DNA of 40,025 bases, from the NCBI GenBank assembly GCA_944322865.1, contig CALUQJ010000008.1, positions 1 to 40,025 on the forward strand, given 5' to 3'. Each line of letters begins with the position of its first letter. The first letter of the stretch is position 1. The notes beneath the pieces are model-generated. The model did no database searches, was not told where the DNA came from, and saw only the letters and a list, made by a program, of their open reading frames with translations. Made by a program: the position numbers and the translations under genes. This DNA comes from Candidatus Gastranaerophilales bacterium (GTDB lineage: Bacteria; Cyanobacteriota; Vampirovibrionia; Gastranaerophilales; Gastranaerophilaceae). Positions 30,357 to 39,968 of the stretch are shown one piece after another.

Positions 30357-30390
30357 TAAAAGAGGCGGACTGTTAAGTCCGCCTCTTACA
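30357..30390. terminator. bidirectional terminator, LysM gene / parvulin gene
   Basis: AAGAGGCGGACT and AGTCCGCCTCTT form a 12-bp perfect stem around GTTA, with T-rich flanks on both strands. It serves the convergent gene pair. Confidence 0.9.
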
Positions 30391-30415
30391 TTTCTATTCA
30401 ATCTTTTAATTTTGA

Positions 30416-31585
30416 TTATTTCTTTTGTTCAGCCGGTTTTTTGTTCTGTGCCGGTTTTTCGGTTTTAGCTTCCGGTTTTTTATCGGCTCCTTTATTCATT
30501 TGCTCCTGTATTGTTTTATTTATATTTTCAGGATCGTATTCTGTATTTACATATTCAATCTTTGCATTTTTCTTCAAAGATTCGACAAGTTTGTCGATAG
30601 CTTCAAGTTGTTTTTGATTTTCAAGGAAAGTCATAATATCAGGTTTAGCTTTTTCAAAAGAATCCTGACCTGCTGCCATTCTGTCAACAACCATTATAAT
30701 ATGATAACCAAACTTGGATTTTACAAGGTTTTGTGAAATAGTATTAGGTTTCATAGAAAAGGCTGCTTTAGAAAATTCCGGAACCATTTCCTGCGCTGCA
30801 AAGAATCCTAAGTCACCGCCTTTAGCTGCTGTTGCAGTATCTTCAGAATTTTCTTTGGCAAGTTTAGCGAACTGTGTCGGATTTTGTTTTACCTGAGCCA
30901 GAAGTTGTTCGGCTTTTGCTTTTTGAGCATTAACTTTTTCGTTTACTTTTGCCTGAATTTGAGCATCTGTGAGTTCTTTATTGGCGTCATCAGATACAAT
31001 AATTTCTTTTATTTCTTCAGGATTTGCGCTGATTAAGATGTGAGATGCTCTAACCTTTTCAGGATATTTGAACTTGTCTATGTTTTGGTTATAGAAAGTT
31101 TTAGCTTCTGCTTCTGTAACTTTACCGGCGCCGAGGCTTTCAGCAAGTTTTTTCATCTTGACTTCTTCTTTTAAGTCATTTCTGAAATCGTTTACAGAAA
31201 TACCGTTTTGTTTAAGTATTTGGTCTAATTGTTCTTTAGAACCGACTTTGTCAATTACTTCTTTAACAGCCTGTTCTACATCAGCATTTGTAACTTCAAT
31301 TTTACGTTTTGCAATTTCTTCGTCAATAAGAGTGCGGATAACGAGTTCGTTAACAACCCGACCTTTAATCATAAGATAAAGGAAACTGTTCGGATCTTCT
31401 TTGATGTTAATTCCCATTTTAGCAAACATGCTGTTAGAAGCCTGTTTGTTAAAAATTTCGTCAAATTGACCTTGAGAAATTTTGTGATCGTTAACTTTAA
31501 TAATTGTTTCTCCGGATTTTAATCCACAGCCTGTGAATAACAATGCTGATATTGCCAATGTTGTTAGTAGTTTTTTACCTTTCAT
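30416..31585 (-). CDS. exported parvulin-type peptidyl-prolyl isomerase (PrsA/SurA-like), probable lipoprotein
   Basis: 389 residues. Signal peptide with a lipobox-like FTGC at about residues 17-20, so likely membrane-anchored outside. A SurA/PrsA N-terminal helical domain follows (about 25-160), then a rotamase domain (about 175-320: VRASHILISANPEEI, GGDLGFFAAQEMVPEFSKAAF, VKSKFGYHIIMVVD). A Lys/Pro/Glu/Ala-rich tail ends the protein. It helps fold exported proteins. The rotamase domain carries an inserted helical stretch after HILIS. Last gene of the murA-mfd series, 19 bp after mfd. Confidence 0.92.
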   Translation of the reverse strand: MKGKKLLTTLAISALLFTGCGLKSGETIIKVNDHKISQGQFDEIFNKQASNSMFAKMGINIKEDPNSFLYLMIKGRVVNELVIRTLIDEEIAKRKIEVTNADVEQAVKEVIDKVGSKEQLDQILKQNGISVNDFRNDLKEEVKMKKLAESLGAGKVTEAEAKTFYNQNIDKFKYPEKVRASHILISANPEEIKEIIVSDDANKELTDAQIQAKVNEKVNAQKAKAEQLLAQVKQNPTQFAKLAKENSEDTATAAKGGDLGFFAAQEMVPEFSKAAFSMKPNTISQNLVKSKFGYHIIMVVDRMAAGQDSFEKAKPDIMTFLENQKQLEAIDKLVESLKKNAKIEYVNTEYDPENINKTIQEQMNKGADKKPEAKTEKPAQNKKPAEQKK

Positions 31586-31604
31586 AATCTCTCTCTTTCT
31601 GTTT

Positions 31605-34600
31605 TTAATATTTAAATTCGCTGCTAACTTTATGTATATAATAAAACAAATCTGTCAAAATGTTAAATACTTCATCAAAGTTCATATAAGCATTATTCAA
31701 AAGTAGGATAGAATTTCCATCCTGACAAGAAGCCGGAGCAGGTGTAAATTTAATGCGTTTCAGAATATTACCCGGCAGGGCTTTTTGGATAATTTTCCAT
31801 TCCGGCTGTGTAAATGGGGTATAAATCCGGATATTATCCTGCGTTTCACGTATAAGAGTGATTCTTACCTCAGTTGCTGCAAGTCTTAACCTGATAAGTT
31901 TAATAAGATTGTCAACGCTTTCCGGCGGCTTGGCGAACCTGTCTTTCCATTCATCAACAATACTTTCAAGTTCTACGATTGAGGATACATCTGCAAGTCT
32001 TTTATATTCAATCATTTTTTGTTCACCGGAGCCTACCCAGTCATCAGGAATAAATGCCGTTACATTAATATCAACAATTGCAGGATTAATTTTTTCAACG
32101 ACATGCCCCTGTAATTCCTGAACTGTTTCTTCAAGTAACTGACAGTAGGTGTCAAAACCGACATTAATCATATGTCCATGCTGTTTTGTCCCGAGAATAT
32201 TCCCGACACCGCGTATTTCAACATCACGCAGGGCGATTTGATAACCGCTGCCAAGTGTTGTAAATTCCTTTATTGCACGAAGTCTTTGCAGTGCTTCTTT
32301 TGTTATATTCTTACTTTTTCTGTAGAAGCAGTAGCAATAAGCCTGTCTTTGAGAGCGTCCTACACGACCACGCAATTGATATAACTGTGCCAGCCCGAAT
32401 TTATCTGCGTCATGGATAATCATGGTGTTTGCATTCGGAATATCTATTCCGTTTTCAATAATAGTTGTTGCAAGCAGAATATCATATTCCTGATTTGCAA
32501 AATCCACAATTACTTTTTCAAGTGTCTTTTCATCCATTTGTCCGTGTCCGACGGCAATTCTGGCGTTCGGAACTAATTGATGCAGCTGATAACGGAATTC
32601 CTCAATGGTTTCAACGCGGTTGTAAAGATAGAAAACCTGTCCTTCGCGGTCAAGTTCGTGGATAATCGCGTTTTTAACCATGTTTTCATTCCATTCACCG
32701 ACATAAGTTTTTATTGGTAATCTGTTTTTTGGCGGCGTATTTATAACAGACATATCTTTTATCCCTGATAATGACATGTATAATGTACGTGGGATAGGCG
32801 TTGCGGACATCGTAATAATATCAATATTTTCACGCATCTGTTTAAGCCGTTCTTTATGCCGAACTCCAAACCTGTGTTCTTCATCAATAACGAGCAGTCC
32901 TAAATCCTTAAACACAATGCCGTCCTGCAAAAGCCTGTGAGTTCCGACAACGACATCACATTCTCCTGTAGCCAGCCGCTTTATTGTTTCTTTTTGCTCT
33001 TTAGCGCTTCTGAAACGCGACATCAGATCTACATTTACCCCAAAAGGCTTAAATCTTTCCGAAATAGTCTGAAAGTGCTGCAATGCAAGGATTGTTGTCG
33101 GAACAATAACAGCAACCTGTTTGCCGGATGTTACTGCCTTAAAAATTGCCCGCATTGCGACTTCTGTTTTGCCAAACCCTACATCTCCGCAAATAAGTCT
33201 GTCCATCGGCTTATCGCTTTCCATATCAGCCTTAACTTCATTTATAGCTTTCATCTGGTCAGGAGTTTCCGTGTATTCAAACGCTTCCTCCATTTCAACC
33301 TGCCATGTTGTATCCGGTAAAAACTGAATACCGGTCTGCATTTTACGTCTTGCATAAAGTCTTAACAGGTCATAGGCTACCTGTTCAACTTCTTTTTTAA
33401 CTCTGGCTTTGGTATTTTCCCAATCCTTTCCGCCCATTCTGGAAAGTTTGGGTTTAATCGAGCCAGAACCGCGGTATCTGCAAAGTAAATTTATCTGTTC
33501 AGCCGGAATATGCAGCCTGTCATTACTTGCGTATTCTATTGTCAAATAATCTTTTAACTGTCCGTCGATCTCCTGCTGCGTTAATCCGCGGTAAATACCA
33601 ACACCGTGTACAGTATGAACAACATATTCTCCGGGTTGAATATCATTTATATTCTCGATAAATTCCGGTTTTTCTTTGTAATAAGACCGTTTTGTAGATG
33701 TTACTTCCTTTGTCCTTTTATTAAACAGTTCTCTGTCAGTCAGAACAACTGTCTTAAAATCCTCTAATATTGCCCCCGGAGCCGCTATGCTCTCTGAAAA
33801 TTCAACATCAAATATCTCGCGTTCTTTCAAAATCTCTTTTACGCGTTCAGGATAATCCGTTGCTACTATAATTTTATATCCCTGTTTCGAATTAATAAAA
33901 TTAGCAATATCATCCAGATTAGCCCCAAAATTCTGTATTGGCTGAGAATCAAATTCAATAATCTCATCCATATCGCTGTCAATAAAATTATTCAAACCGA
34001 TACATTCAAAAGTTTCTATCCGTCTTACAAAATCCTCAAATGGTATATGATTTCTGCCTTTTAAATCCTCATTAAGTCCGAGTTTTAAATTCTCAGCCGC
34101 CTGTTTTTCAAAATTTTCATCTACAAATTCGTATTTTGAATAAATTTCTGAGCGTTCGTCAAAAACAAGCACATAATCATTAAGGTACTCAAATACATCC
34201 GTAAGCTCCGGATTAAAATAGTTTTGATAGATATCGATGCCTTCTTCGTAAGTGACTAAGTGATTAAGTGATTGAGTGATTAAGTTTGTAGCCACAAGTT
34301 GGTTTGAATCTGCTAAATCATCTTCCTTTTGGTCTTTTTCCAAAACTTCGTCAGGCAGAATAAACTTATAAACCGGCAGGATGTCGGCTTCCTTAACCTT
34401 TTCGACAGATTTTTGGGTTTCATTATTGAAATAGCGCAAATCTACAATTTCATCCCCCCACAATTCAATACGCAGAGGGTTTTTATCTAGCGAAAACACA
34501 TCTATTATATCGCCGCGTACGCTAAATTCCGCAATATCGCTAACCATAGTTGTTCTTTTATAGCCAAGTGCAACGAGTTTTTTTATAAAAGCCTTTAAAT

Positions 34601-35024
34601 CAATTTCGTCCCCGATTTTAACTTTTAAAGTATTTTCTTTGAAAAATTTTTCTTTCGGAAATTTTTCCAGCAGCACTTTAACAGGGGCTATCACAAGTTC
34701 CGGTTTTTCATGCAATATTCGAATTTGTTCAGCATAATCATATCTATTAGGTGAAACAGCCTCATACATTGAAATATTCTGAAACGGCAGCAGTTTTGCC
34801 TCCAGATCAAAGGCTTTTTTAAGGTCGTTCTGGTATCTGAGGGCATTTTGTTCGGTAGAAGTTATTACAAGAATTTTCTTTTTGGATAGTTTTTTTATTC
34901 TGTCAATAAGTAAAAGACGCAGAATAGTTGTTAATCCTGTAACGGCAAAAGATTGAGAGCGGGAAAGGTATCTCTCAAATAATGCAAAATTTTCTAAAGT
35001 TTCAGGATTTTTTATATCAAACAT
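31605..35024 (-). CDS. mfd: transcription-repair coupling factor Mfd
   Basis: 1139 residues, normal length. Mfd removes RNA polymerase stalled at DNA damage and recruits UvrA. Domain order: UvrB-like N-terminal part (about 1-330), the RNA polymerase-interacting region (about 460-530, EYVVHTVHGVGIYRGL), and the RecG-like helicase motor. Motor motifs include Walker A GDVGFGKTEVA, the DEEH box VIDEEHRFGVRHKE, SATPIPRTLY, and QLRGRVGRSQRQAYCY. The TRCF C-terminal domain is also present. Around residues 248-258 the coding sequence contains four tandem octamers (34251-34282), read as LITQSLNHLVT on the minus strand, probably an insertion in a variable linker. No clear Shine-Dalgarno precedes the ATG. 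Confidence 0.96.
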   Translation of the reverse strand: MFDIKNPETLENFALFERYLSRSQSFAVTGLTTILRLLLIDRIKKLSKKKILVITSTEQNALRYQNDLKKAFDLEAKLLPFQNISMYEAVSPNRYDYAEQIRILHEKPELVIAPVKVLLEKFPKEKFFKENTLKVKIGDEIDLKAFIKKLVALGYKRTTMVSDIAEFSVRGDIIDVFSLDKNPLRIELWGDEIVDLRYFNNETQKSVEKVKEADILPVYKFILPDEVLEKDQKEDDLADSNQLVATNLITQSLNHLVTYEEGIDIYQNYFNPELTDVFEYLNDYVLVFDERSEIYSKYEFVDENFEKQAAENLKLGLNEDLKGRNHIPFEDFVRRIETFECIGLNNFIDSDMDEIIEFDSQPIQNFGANLDDIANFINSKQGYKIIVATDYPERVKEILKEREIFDVEFSESIAAPGAILEDFKTVVLTDRELFNKRTKEVTSTKRSYYKEKPEFIENINDIQPGEYVVHTVHGVGIYRGLTQQEIDGQLKDYLTIEYASNDRLHIPAEQINLLCRYRGSGSIKPKLSRMGGKDWENTKARVKKEVEQVAYDLLRLYARRKMQTGIQFLPDTTWQVEMEEAFEYTETPDQMKAINEVKADMESDKPMDRLICGDVGFGKTEVAMRAIFKAVTSGKQVAVIVPTTILALQHFQTISERFKPFGVNVDLMSRFRSAKEQKETIKRLATGECDVVVGTHRLLQDGIVFKDLGLLVIDEEHRFGVRHKERLKQMRENIDIITMSATPIPRTLYMSLSGIKDMSVINTPPKNRLPIKTYVGEWNENMVKNAIIHELDREGQVFYLYNRVETIEEFRYQLHQLVPNARIAVGHGQMDEKTLEKVIVDFANQEYDILLATTIIENGIDIPNANTMIIHDADKFGLAQLYQLRGRVGRSQRQAYCYCFYRKSKNITKEALQRLRAIKEFTTLGSGYQIALRDVEIRGVGNILGTKQHGHMINVGFDTYCQLLEETVQELQGHVVEKINPAIVDINVTAFIPDDWVGSGEQKMIEYKRLADVSSIVELESIVDEWKDRFAKPPESVDNLIKLIRLRLAATEVRITLIRETQDNIRIYTPFTQPEWKIIQKALPGNILKRIKFTPAPASCQDGNSILLLNNAYMNFDEVFNILTDLFYYIHKVSSEFKY
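34251..34282. repeat. four tandem octamers inside mfd
   Basis: AGTGACTA, AGTGATTA, AGTGATTG, AGTGATTA without gaps; the same octamer family as at 4092-4115. It is read through in the mfd frame without a stop. Confidence 0.75.
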
Positions 35025-35031
35025 TGTTTAT

Positions 35032-35370
35032 TTACGAATCAGCATTCGGACTTTTGTAATCAATGCCCATTTCTTTTAGCGTTCTTATAAAGTTCTGAGC
35101 GCAGATTTTTTGGGCTTCCGGCGGCACAATTCTTAAAATTTCAACGGTTTTAGAGATAACAGGATCTTTGTCATACCAGCGGTTATTGGCATTAACAGGT
35201 TTTACCATTGCATAAAATTTATCAATGGTTTCTTTAGACACTTTTTCTTCAATTTTTTGCAAAAAGATTTCTGCCTGTGCTCTTAATTCGGTTTGATAAT
35301 TTCTTAAAAGCTCAATGACCTCTAACAGTAACGGATCGTGGTCATACCAGCGCTTATAAGTAGGATTCAT
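35032..35370 (-). CDS. 112-aa protein with duplicated RWYDxDP motif
   Basis: 112 residues, soluble, not recognised. It consists of two related halves: KRWYDHDPLLLEVIELLRNY (from about residue 6) and NRWYDKDPVISKTVEILRIV (from about 62). Each is followed by a helix. The start overlaps the end of murA by 17 bp and the stop is 7 bp from mfd, so it is tightly embedded in their transcript. The role is unknown; the duplicated motif suggests a symmetrical binding surface. Confidence 0.75.
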   Translation of the reverse strand: MNPTYKRWYDHDPLLLEVIELLRNYQTELRAQAEIFLQKIEEKVSKETIDKFYAMVKPVNANNRWYDKDPVISKTVEILRIVPPEAQKICAQNFIRTLKEMGIDYKSPNADS

Positions 35371-36679
35371 TACGTATACCCTCCGTTAGGTTGACAGGAG
35401 AAATTATATCCGCATCTTTTCTCTCTATCTTTCCACCTAACAATCTTATCTTACTTTCGAAATTTTCGTATCCTCTATCTATATGATGTAAGTTTTCGAT
35501 TGTGGAATTACCTTCTGCCATCAAAGCAGCGACAACGAGAGAAGCGCCGGCACGCAAATCACTTGCGGCAAGAGTTGCACCTGTTAGTTTTTTAACACCT
35601 TTAATAATAGCATGGTTTCTGTCCTGATGAATATCAGCCCCCATACGGCGGAGTTCAGGAACCTGCATAAATCTGTTTTCGTATAAACTTTCCGTAATTA
35701 TACCGACACCGTTTGCAGTTGTCAAAAGTGTCATTGCCATAGATTGTAAATCGGTCGGGAAACCCGGATAAGGCTGGGTTACAAAATTGATTGAATTTAA
35801 TCTGTTTTTACAGCTTACTTCCAGAGAATTTGGTTCAATAAGTTTTATATTAGCCCCCATTTTCAACAGTTTATCTGTAAAGAAAGTCAAATGCGCAGGG
35901 AACACATTTCTGATAATTGCCTTACCTTTAGTTGCAATAATTGCAGCCATAAATGTACCTGCCTCAATTCTGTCAGGAATTGTTGTGTATTCAATCGGAT
36001 GAAGTTGTTCTTGTTTTACCCCGTTGATAACAATTTCTGATGTGCCGGCACCTGAGATATCAGCTCCCATAGAGTTCAAGAAGTTTGCCAGATCAACAAT
36101 TTCAGGCTCCTGAGCGGCATTTTGAATACGTGTTGAACCTTCTGCAAGTACAGAGGCAAGCATGAGGTTTTCTGTTGCGCCCACTGATGGTATATCCAGA
36201 TAAATATCAGTTCCAACGAGTCTTGCCGCTTTGGCATGAACATAACCGTTTTCTATTTTGATTTTAGCGCCCAGTGCTTCCAATCCGCGGATGTGAAAAT
36301 CAACACGTCTTTCACCTATTGCGCATCCTCCCGGAAGCGCTACAATTGCTTCTTTACAGCGGGTTACGAGTGCACCCAGCACAATGAATGAGGCGCGCAT
36401 TTTGCTTACCAGTTCATATTTTGCCGTAATACTTGTAAGATCAGTTGCATCAATTGTAACAGATTTTTCATCTTTATTATAGTAAGTTTTTGCCCCCAAT
36501 TGCTCTATAACGCTAAGCATTATCTCAACATCCGTAAGTGCCGGAACATTATGGATTTTAGTCGCGCCTTTGGCAAGAAGAGCTGCTGCCATAAGTTTTA
36601 ATACTGAATTTTTTGCACCGCCGATTGAAACTTCGCCTTTAAGAGGGGTACCGCCTTTTATATAATATTTCTCTGTCAA
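35354..36679 (-). CDS. murA: UDP-N-acetylglucosamine 1-carboxyvinyltransferase
   Basis: 441 residues. MurA adds enolpyruvate to UDP-GlcNAc, the first committed step of peptidoglycan synthesis. GGAKNSVLKLMAAALLA near the N-terminus is the UDP-GlcNAc binding start. LPGGCAIGERRVDFHIRGLEALGA holds the Cys that fosfomycin modifies. PDRIEAGTFMAA and YPGFPTDLQSMAM are also typical. The start codon is TTG (36679), chosen because GGAGG lies 5-6 nt upstream and the family N-terminus begins there. It heads the minus-strand series with the 112-aa gene, mfd and the parvulin. Confidence 0.96.
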   Translation of the reverse strand: MTEKYYIKGGTPLKGEVSIGGAKNSVLKLMAAALLAKGATKIHNVPALTDVEIMLSVIEQLGAKTYYNKDEKSVTIDATDLTSITAKYELVSKMRASFIVLGALVTRCKEAIVALPGGCAIGERRVDFHIRGLEALGAKIKIENGYVHAKAARLVGTDIYLDIPSVGATENLMLASVLAEGSTRIQNAAQEPEIVDLANFLNSMGADISGAGTSEIVINGVKQEQLHPIEYTTIPDRIEAGTFMAAIIATKGKAIIRNVFPAHLTFFTDKLLKMGANIKLIEPNSLEVSCKNRLNSINFVTQPYPGFPTDLQSMAMTLLTTANGVGIITESLYENRFMQVPELRRMGADIHQDRNHAIIKGVKKLTGATLAASDLRAGASLVVAALMAEGNSTIENLHHIDRGYENFESKIRLLGGKIERKDADIISPVNLTEGIRNESYL

Positions 36680-36719
36680 TTTTTCCTCCGAAAAAAGAAC
36701 TGATCTTGTTACTATTATA

Positions 36720-36748
36720 ATAATACAACCAGAAAAGAAAGATGTAAA
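36720..36748 (-). promoter_or_regulatory. promoter of the murA-mfd series
   Basis: On the minus strand TTTACA (36748-36743), 17 bp, TATTAT (36725-36720), about 40 bp upstream of the TTG start. Confidence 0.6.
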
Positions 36749-36897
36749 TAAGTTAAATAATGTAAAGTTTTTTGTTTTTTGAATTTAATGCGTAGTTGGC
36801 GCAGATAAAAATACTTTACATGGACAGTTTCCTAAAAATAAATTATGTGATACTATATTATTGTTGATAAATACATTAGTTATAAAAAGGGAGCTTT

Positions 36898-37386
36898 ATG
36901 AAAAAAATTAAATATCTTCTTTTAATATTAGCGGTAGCATTAAGCGTAAGTGTTAATATGGACACAGTAAAGGCTCAGGCACCTATTAACCTTGAAAATC
37001 CAATGCAGGCAACTGTTTCTTATTCGCTTGTAAATCCTTTGGATATGCTGGCTAAACCGTCTTTTTATCTTAATAAAAATGTAAAAATCAAGGCTAAATT
37101 TGATAAATTTTCTACATTAGGGCTTGACTATACTCCGGCAATGAGGAGTTCAGAGGATTATATCTCCTTCCTTATCCAAAGACCTGATGTGCCAGATCAC
37201 AACATTCCGCTTTCAGAAATGAAAATTTTCCTGAAACGTTCTGAAGCTGAAAAGCATATTGACCTTGATGCAGGCGATCTAATTGAATTTAGCGGAAAAG
37301 TTTTTTCAACTGCACTTGGTGACATCTGGATGGATGTAGACAATTTTACAGTCCTTACTGAAAAAACTAAAACAGATAAAAAATAA
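36898..37386 (+). CDS. small exported protein, OB-fold-like, unrecognised
   Basis: 162 residues. A signal peptide is clear (MKKIKYLLLILAVALSVSV, cleavage near VKAQA). The mature part reads like a small beta-barrel of the OB type (NKNVKIKAKFDKFS, DLIEFSGKVFSTALGDIWMDVDNFTVL), a pattern seen in periplasmic nucleic-acid or small-ligand binding proteins. A GGGAG site precedes the ATG. Possibly co-transcribed with the GH57 gene 27 bp downstream. Confidence 0.7.
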   Translation: MKKIKYLLLILAVALSVSVNMDTVKAQAPINLENPMQATVSYSLVNPLDMLAKPSFYLNKNVKIKAKFDKFSTLGLDYTPAMRSSEDYISFLIQRPDVPDHNIPLSEMKIFLKRSEAEKHIDLDAGDLIEFSGKVFSTALGDIWMDVDNFTVLTEKTKTDKK

Positions 37387-37413
37387 TACTTATAATAAAC
37401 GGAGTTAAGATTA

Positions 37414-39915
37414 ATGGAAAATCCTAAAGCATTTTTAACAATACACGGACACTTTTACCAGCCGCCGAGAGAAAATCCATGGCTGGAAGCTATAGAATTG
37501 CAGGATAGCGCTCTGCCGTTCCACGATTGGAATGAAAGAATTAATAAAGAGTGTTACAATCCAAACTCCGTATCAAAGATAGTTGACAGCAGAAACAGAA
37601 TCCTTGATGTTGTAAACAATTATGAATACATAAGTTTCAATTTCGGTCCGACATTACTTTCCTGGATGGAAATTTATGCACCATTGACTTACGAAAGAAT
37701 TATCAAAGCAGATATAGAAAGTATAGCGGAGCACAACGGGCACGGCAATGCAATAGCGCAGGTTTACAACCATATGATAATGCCGCTTGCGAACGAACAA
37801 GATAAACAAACTCAGGTAATCTGGGGTATCAGAGATTTTGAATATCGTTTCGGACGCAAACCCGAAGGTATCTGGCTTGCAGAAACCGCTGTAGATGACG
37901 ACACTTTAAGGGTTCTTGAAGAACATGGCATCAAATTTACGGTACTTTCTCCTTATCAAGCTCTAAAAATCCGCAAAGAAGGCGACAAAGAATGGACTGA
38001 TGTAAGCTGGGGTAATGTTGATCCTGCAAGATCTTACAGATATTATATAAAATCAGCACCCGGCAAATACATTGATTTGTTCTTTTATGACGGCGCTATA
38101 TCACGTTCTGTCGCGTTTGACGAACTTCTGAAAGACGGTAACAAATTTAGTAAAAGATTAAAAGAAGGTATTTCTGATTGCAGAGATTATCCACAGTTAG
38201 TAAATATTGCAACTGACGGTGAAAGTTACGGGCACCATACCAAATTCGGCGATATGGCACTTGCTTATGTCTTAAAAGTAAAAGCTAAAGACGAAGGATT
38301 TACAATCACTAATTATGCCGAATACTTAGAGCTATATCGTAGTGATTATGAAGCAGATATTAAGCAGGCATCCTCCTGGAGTTGTTTCCACGGCGTCGGA
38401 CGCTGGAAAGAAGATTGCGGCTGTTCAACAGGCGGACATCCTGGCTGGAACCAGAAATGGCGTAAGCCGTTACGTGAAGCGCTTGATTATCTTCGTGACG
38501 AACTCGCAGTGATCTTTGAAGAAGAAGGCACAAAATACTTTAACCTTGACCCATGGGAGGTTAGAAATAAATATATAGATGTAATTCTTGACAGAAAGGA
38601 AACCAATATATTAAAATTCCAGGGTAAATATTTTCACCCGGGTCTGTCTGATGATCAAAAAGTTAAAGCAATGGAATTACTGGAAATGCAGCGTCAGGCA
38701 ATGCTTATGTACACAAGCTGCGGTTGGTTCTTCTCCGAAATTTCCGGTATAGAAACCGTACAGATTATGAAATACGCCGCACGCGCATTACAGCTTGCCG
38801 CAAGATTTTCCGCTAAAGATTTTGAAAGCAGATTTTTGGAAATACTTTCCCAGGCAAAAAGTAATATTCCTGAAAACGGCACAGGACGTGATATTTTTGA
38901 AAAATTTGTAAGACCTTCTGTCGTTACCGCTCGCCAAATAGCAAGTTTATGGGCGATATCTTCACTTTTTCATGAATTGGAAGATGAAGAAAATGTTTAC
39001 TGTTATACTTTAACAAAACATGCTTACAAAAAAGTTCAGAAAGGTAATTCAGCATTTGTTATCGGGCATATTGAAGTTAAATCTAAAATTACACTTGTAA
39101 GACATAATTTAGTTTTTGCTCTAATGCAATATTCAGGCGGGGATTTCCATTGCGCAATAAAACCTTATACTGATGAACTTGAGTTCAATAAGATTAAGAC
39201 CAATATGATAAAAACATTTATGATGAGTCCGCTTACCGAAACAATACGTGCGCTGGATGAATATTTCGGTAAAGAATATTACACATTGAAAGACATCTTT
39301 ATTGAAGAAAGAAGAAAAATATTGCAGATTATGCTGCGCGGCAAGTTGAAAAAATTTGCAGCAATTTACGAAGATATGTACGAAGCAGGTAAAAGCTCTA
39401 TTTACCACTTACAAACCCTCGGACTTAAAATCCCTGATGAATTTAAGATATCAGCAGGGTATGCTTTAAGTCGTAAATTTAACGATTTAATAGCGGGATC
39501 TAACGGATTTATTGATGAAGATATAATCCAACAAGCCGCTGATATCAATTTTGAAGCGGGTAAAATGGGCGTTACAATGGATAAAACACCGTCAAATGAA
39601 ATATTTGCGAAAAAACTACTACAAAATATAAACAGACTTGTCCATAGTTTTGAAATACAGCAGGCAGACGCTGTTCTGGATTTGTTCTATCAGATAGAAC
39701 AACTGGAATTGCAAATAGATATTGCAGAAGCACAAAATACATATTTCAATAAAATATATCACAGGATCGGAGATTTGATAAAAACAGATGAAACTAAAGC
39801 TGCCAAACGTAATAATATACGTAAATTCGTTATAATGTTGCTGGATATCGGCGATAAATTGAATATGAATACAGATTTTTACAGAAAGAAACTTGACACA
39901 ATGTCTGTAAAATAA
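37414..39915 (+). CDS. glycoside hydrolase family 57 protein with DUF3536
   Basis: 833 residues. The N-terminal about 350 residues are a GH57 (beta/alpha)7 domain: FLTIHGHFYQPPRENPW at the start, EGIWLAETAVDDDTLRVLEEHG holding the likely nucleophile Glu, and NIATDGESYGHHTKFGD with the likely acid Asp. A long C-terminal helical DUF3536 region follows. GH57 enzymes act on alpha-glucans (amylase, branching or 4-alpha-glucanotransferase activity). The combination with DUF3536 is common in Cyanobacteria and relatives, which supports the lineage guess. No signal peptide, so it probably works on intracellular glycogen. Confidence 0.92.
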   Translation: MENPKAFLTIHGHFYQPPRENPWLEAIELQDSALPFHDWNERINKECYNPNSVSKIVDSRNRILDVVNNYEYISFNFGPTLLSWMEIYAPLTYERIIKADIESIAEHNGHGNAIAQVYNHMIMPLANEQDKQTQVIWGIRDFEYRFGRKPEGIWLAETAVDDDTLRVLEEHGIKFTVLSPYQALKIRKEGDKEWTDVSWGNVDPARSYRYYIKSAPGKYIDLFFYDGAISRSVAFDELLKDGNKFSKRLKEGISDCRDYPQLVNIATDGESYGHHTKFGDMALAYVLKVKAKDEGFTITNYAEYLELYRSDYEADIKQASSWSCFHGVGRWKEDCGCSTGGHPGWNQKWRKPLREALDYLRDELAVIFEEEGTKYFNLDPWEVRNKYIDVILDRKETNILKFQGKYFHPGLSDDQKVKAMELLEMQRQAMLMYTSCGWFFSEISGIETVQIMKYAARALQLAARFSAKDFESRFLEILSQAKSNIPENGTGRDIFEKFVRPSVVTARQIASLWAISSLFHELEDEENVYCYTLTKHAYKKVQKGNSAFVIGHIEVKSKITLVRHNLVFALMQYSGGDFHCAIKPYTDELEFNKIKTNMIKTFMMSPLTETIRALDEYFGKEYYTLKDIFIEERRKILQIMLRGKLKKFAAIYEDMYEAGKSSIYHLQTLGLKIPDEFKISAGYALSRKFNDLIAGSNGFIDEDIIQQAADINFEAGKMGVTMDKTPSNEIFAKKLLQNINRLVHSFEIQQADAVLDLFYQIEQLELQIDIAEAQNTYFNKIYHRIGDLIKTDETKAAKRNNIRKFVIMLLDIGDKLNMNTDFYRKKLDTMSVK

Positions 39916-39933
39916 AGAATGAATAATAACGAC

Positions 39934-39962
39934 TTGAAATTTTTGGAACGATAGTGTATAAT
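39934..39962 (+). promoter_or_regulatory. promoter directly before the last gene
   Basis: TTGAAA (39934-39939), 17 bp, TATAAT (39957-39962), then 6 nt to an ATG at 39969: near-consensus with a predicted start at the ATG itself. Confidence 0.75.
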
Positions 39963-39968
39963 GGGAAT

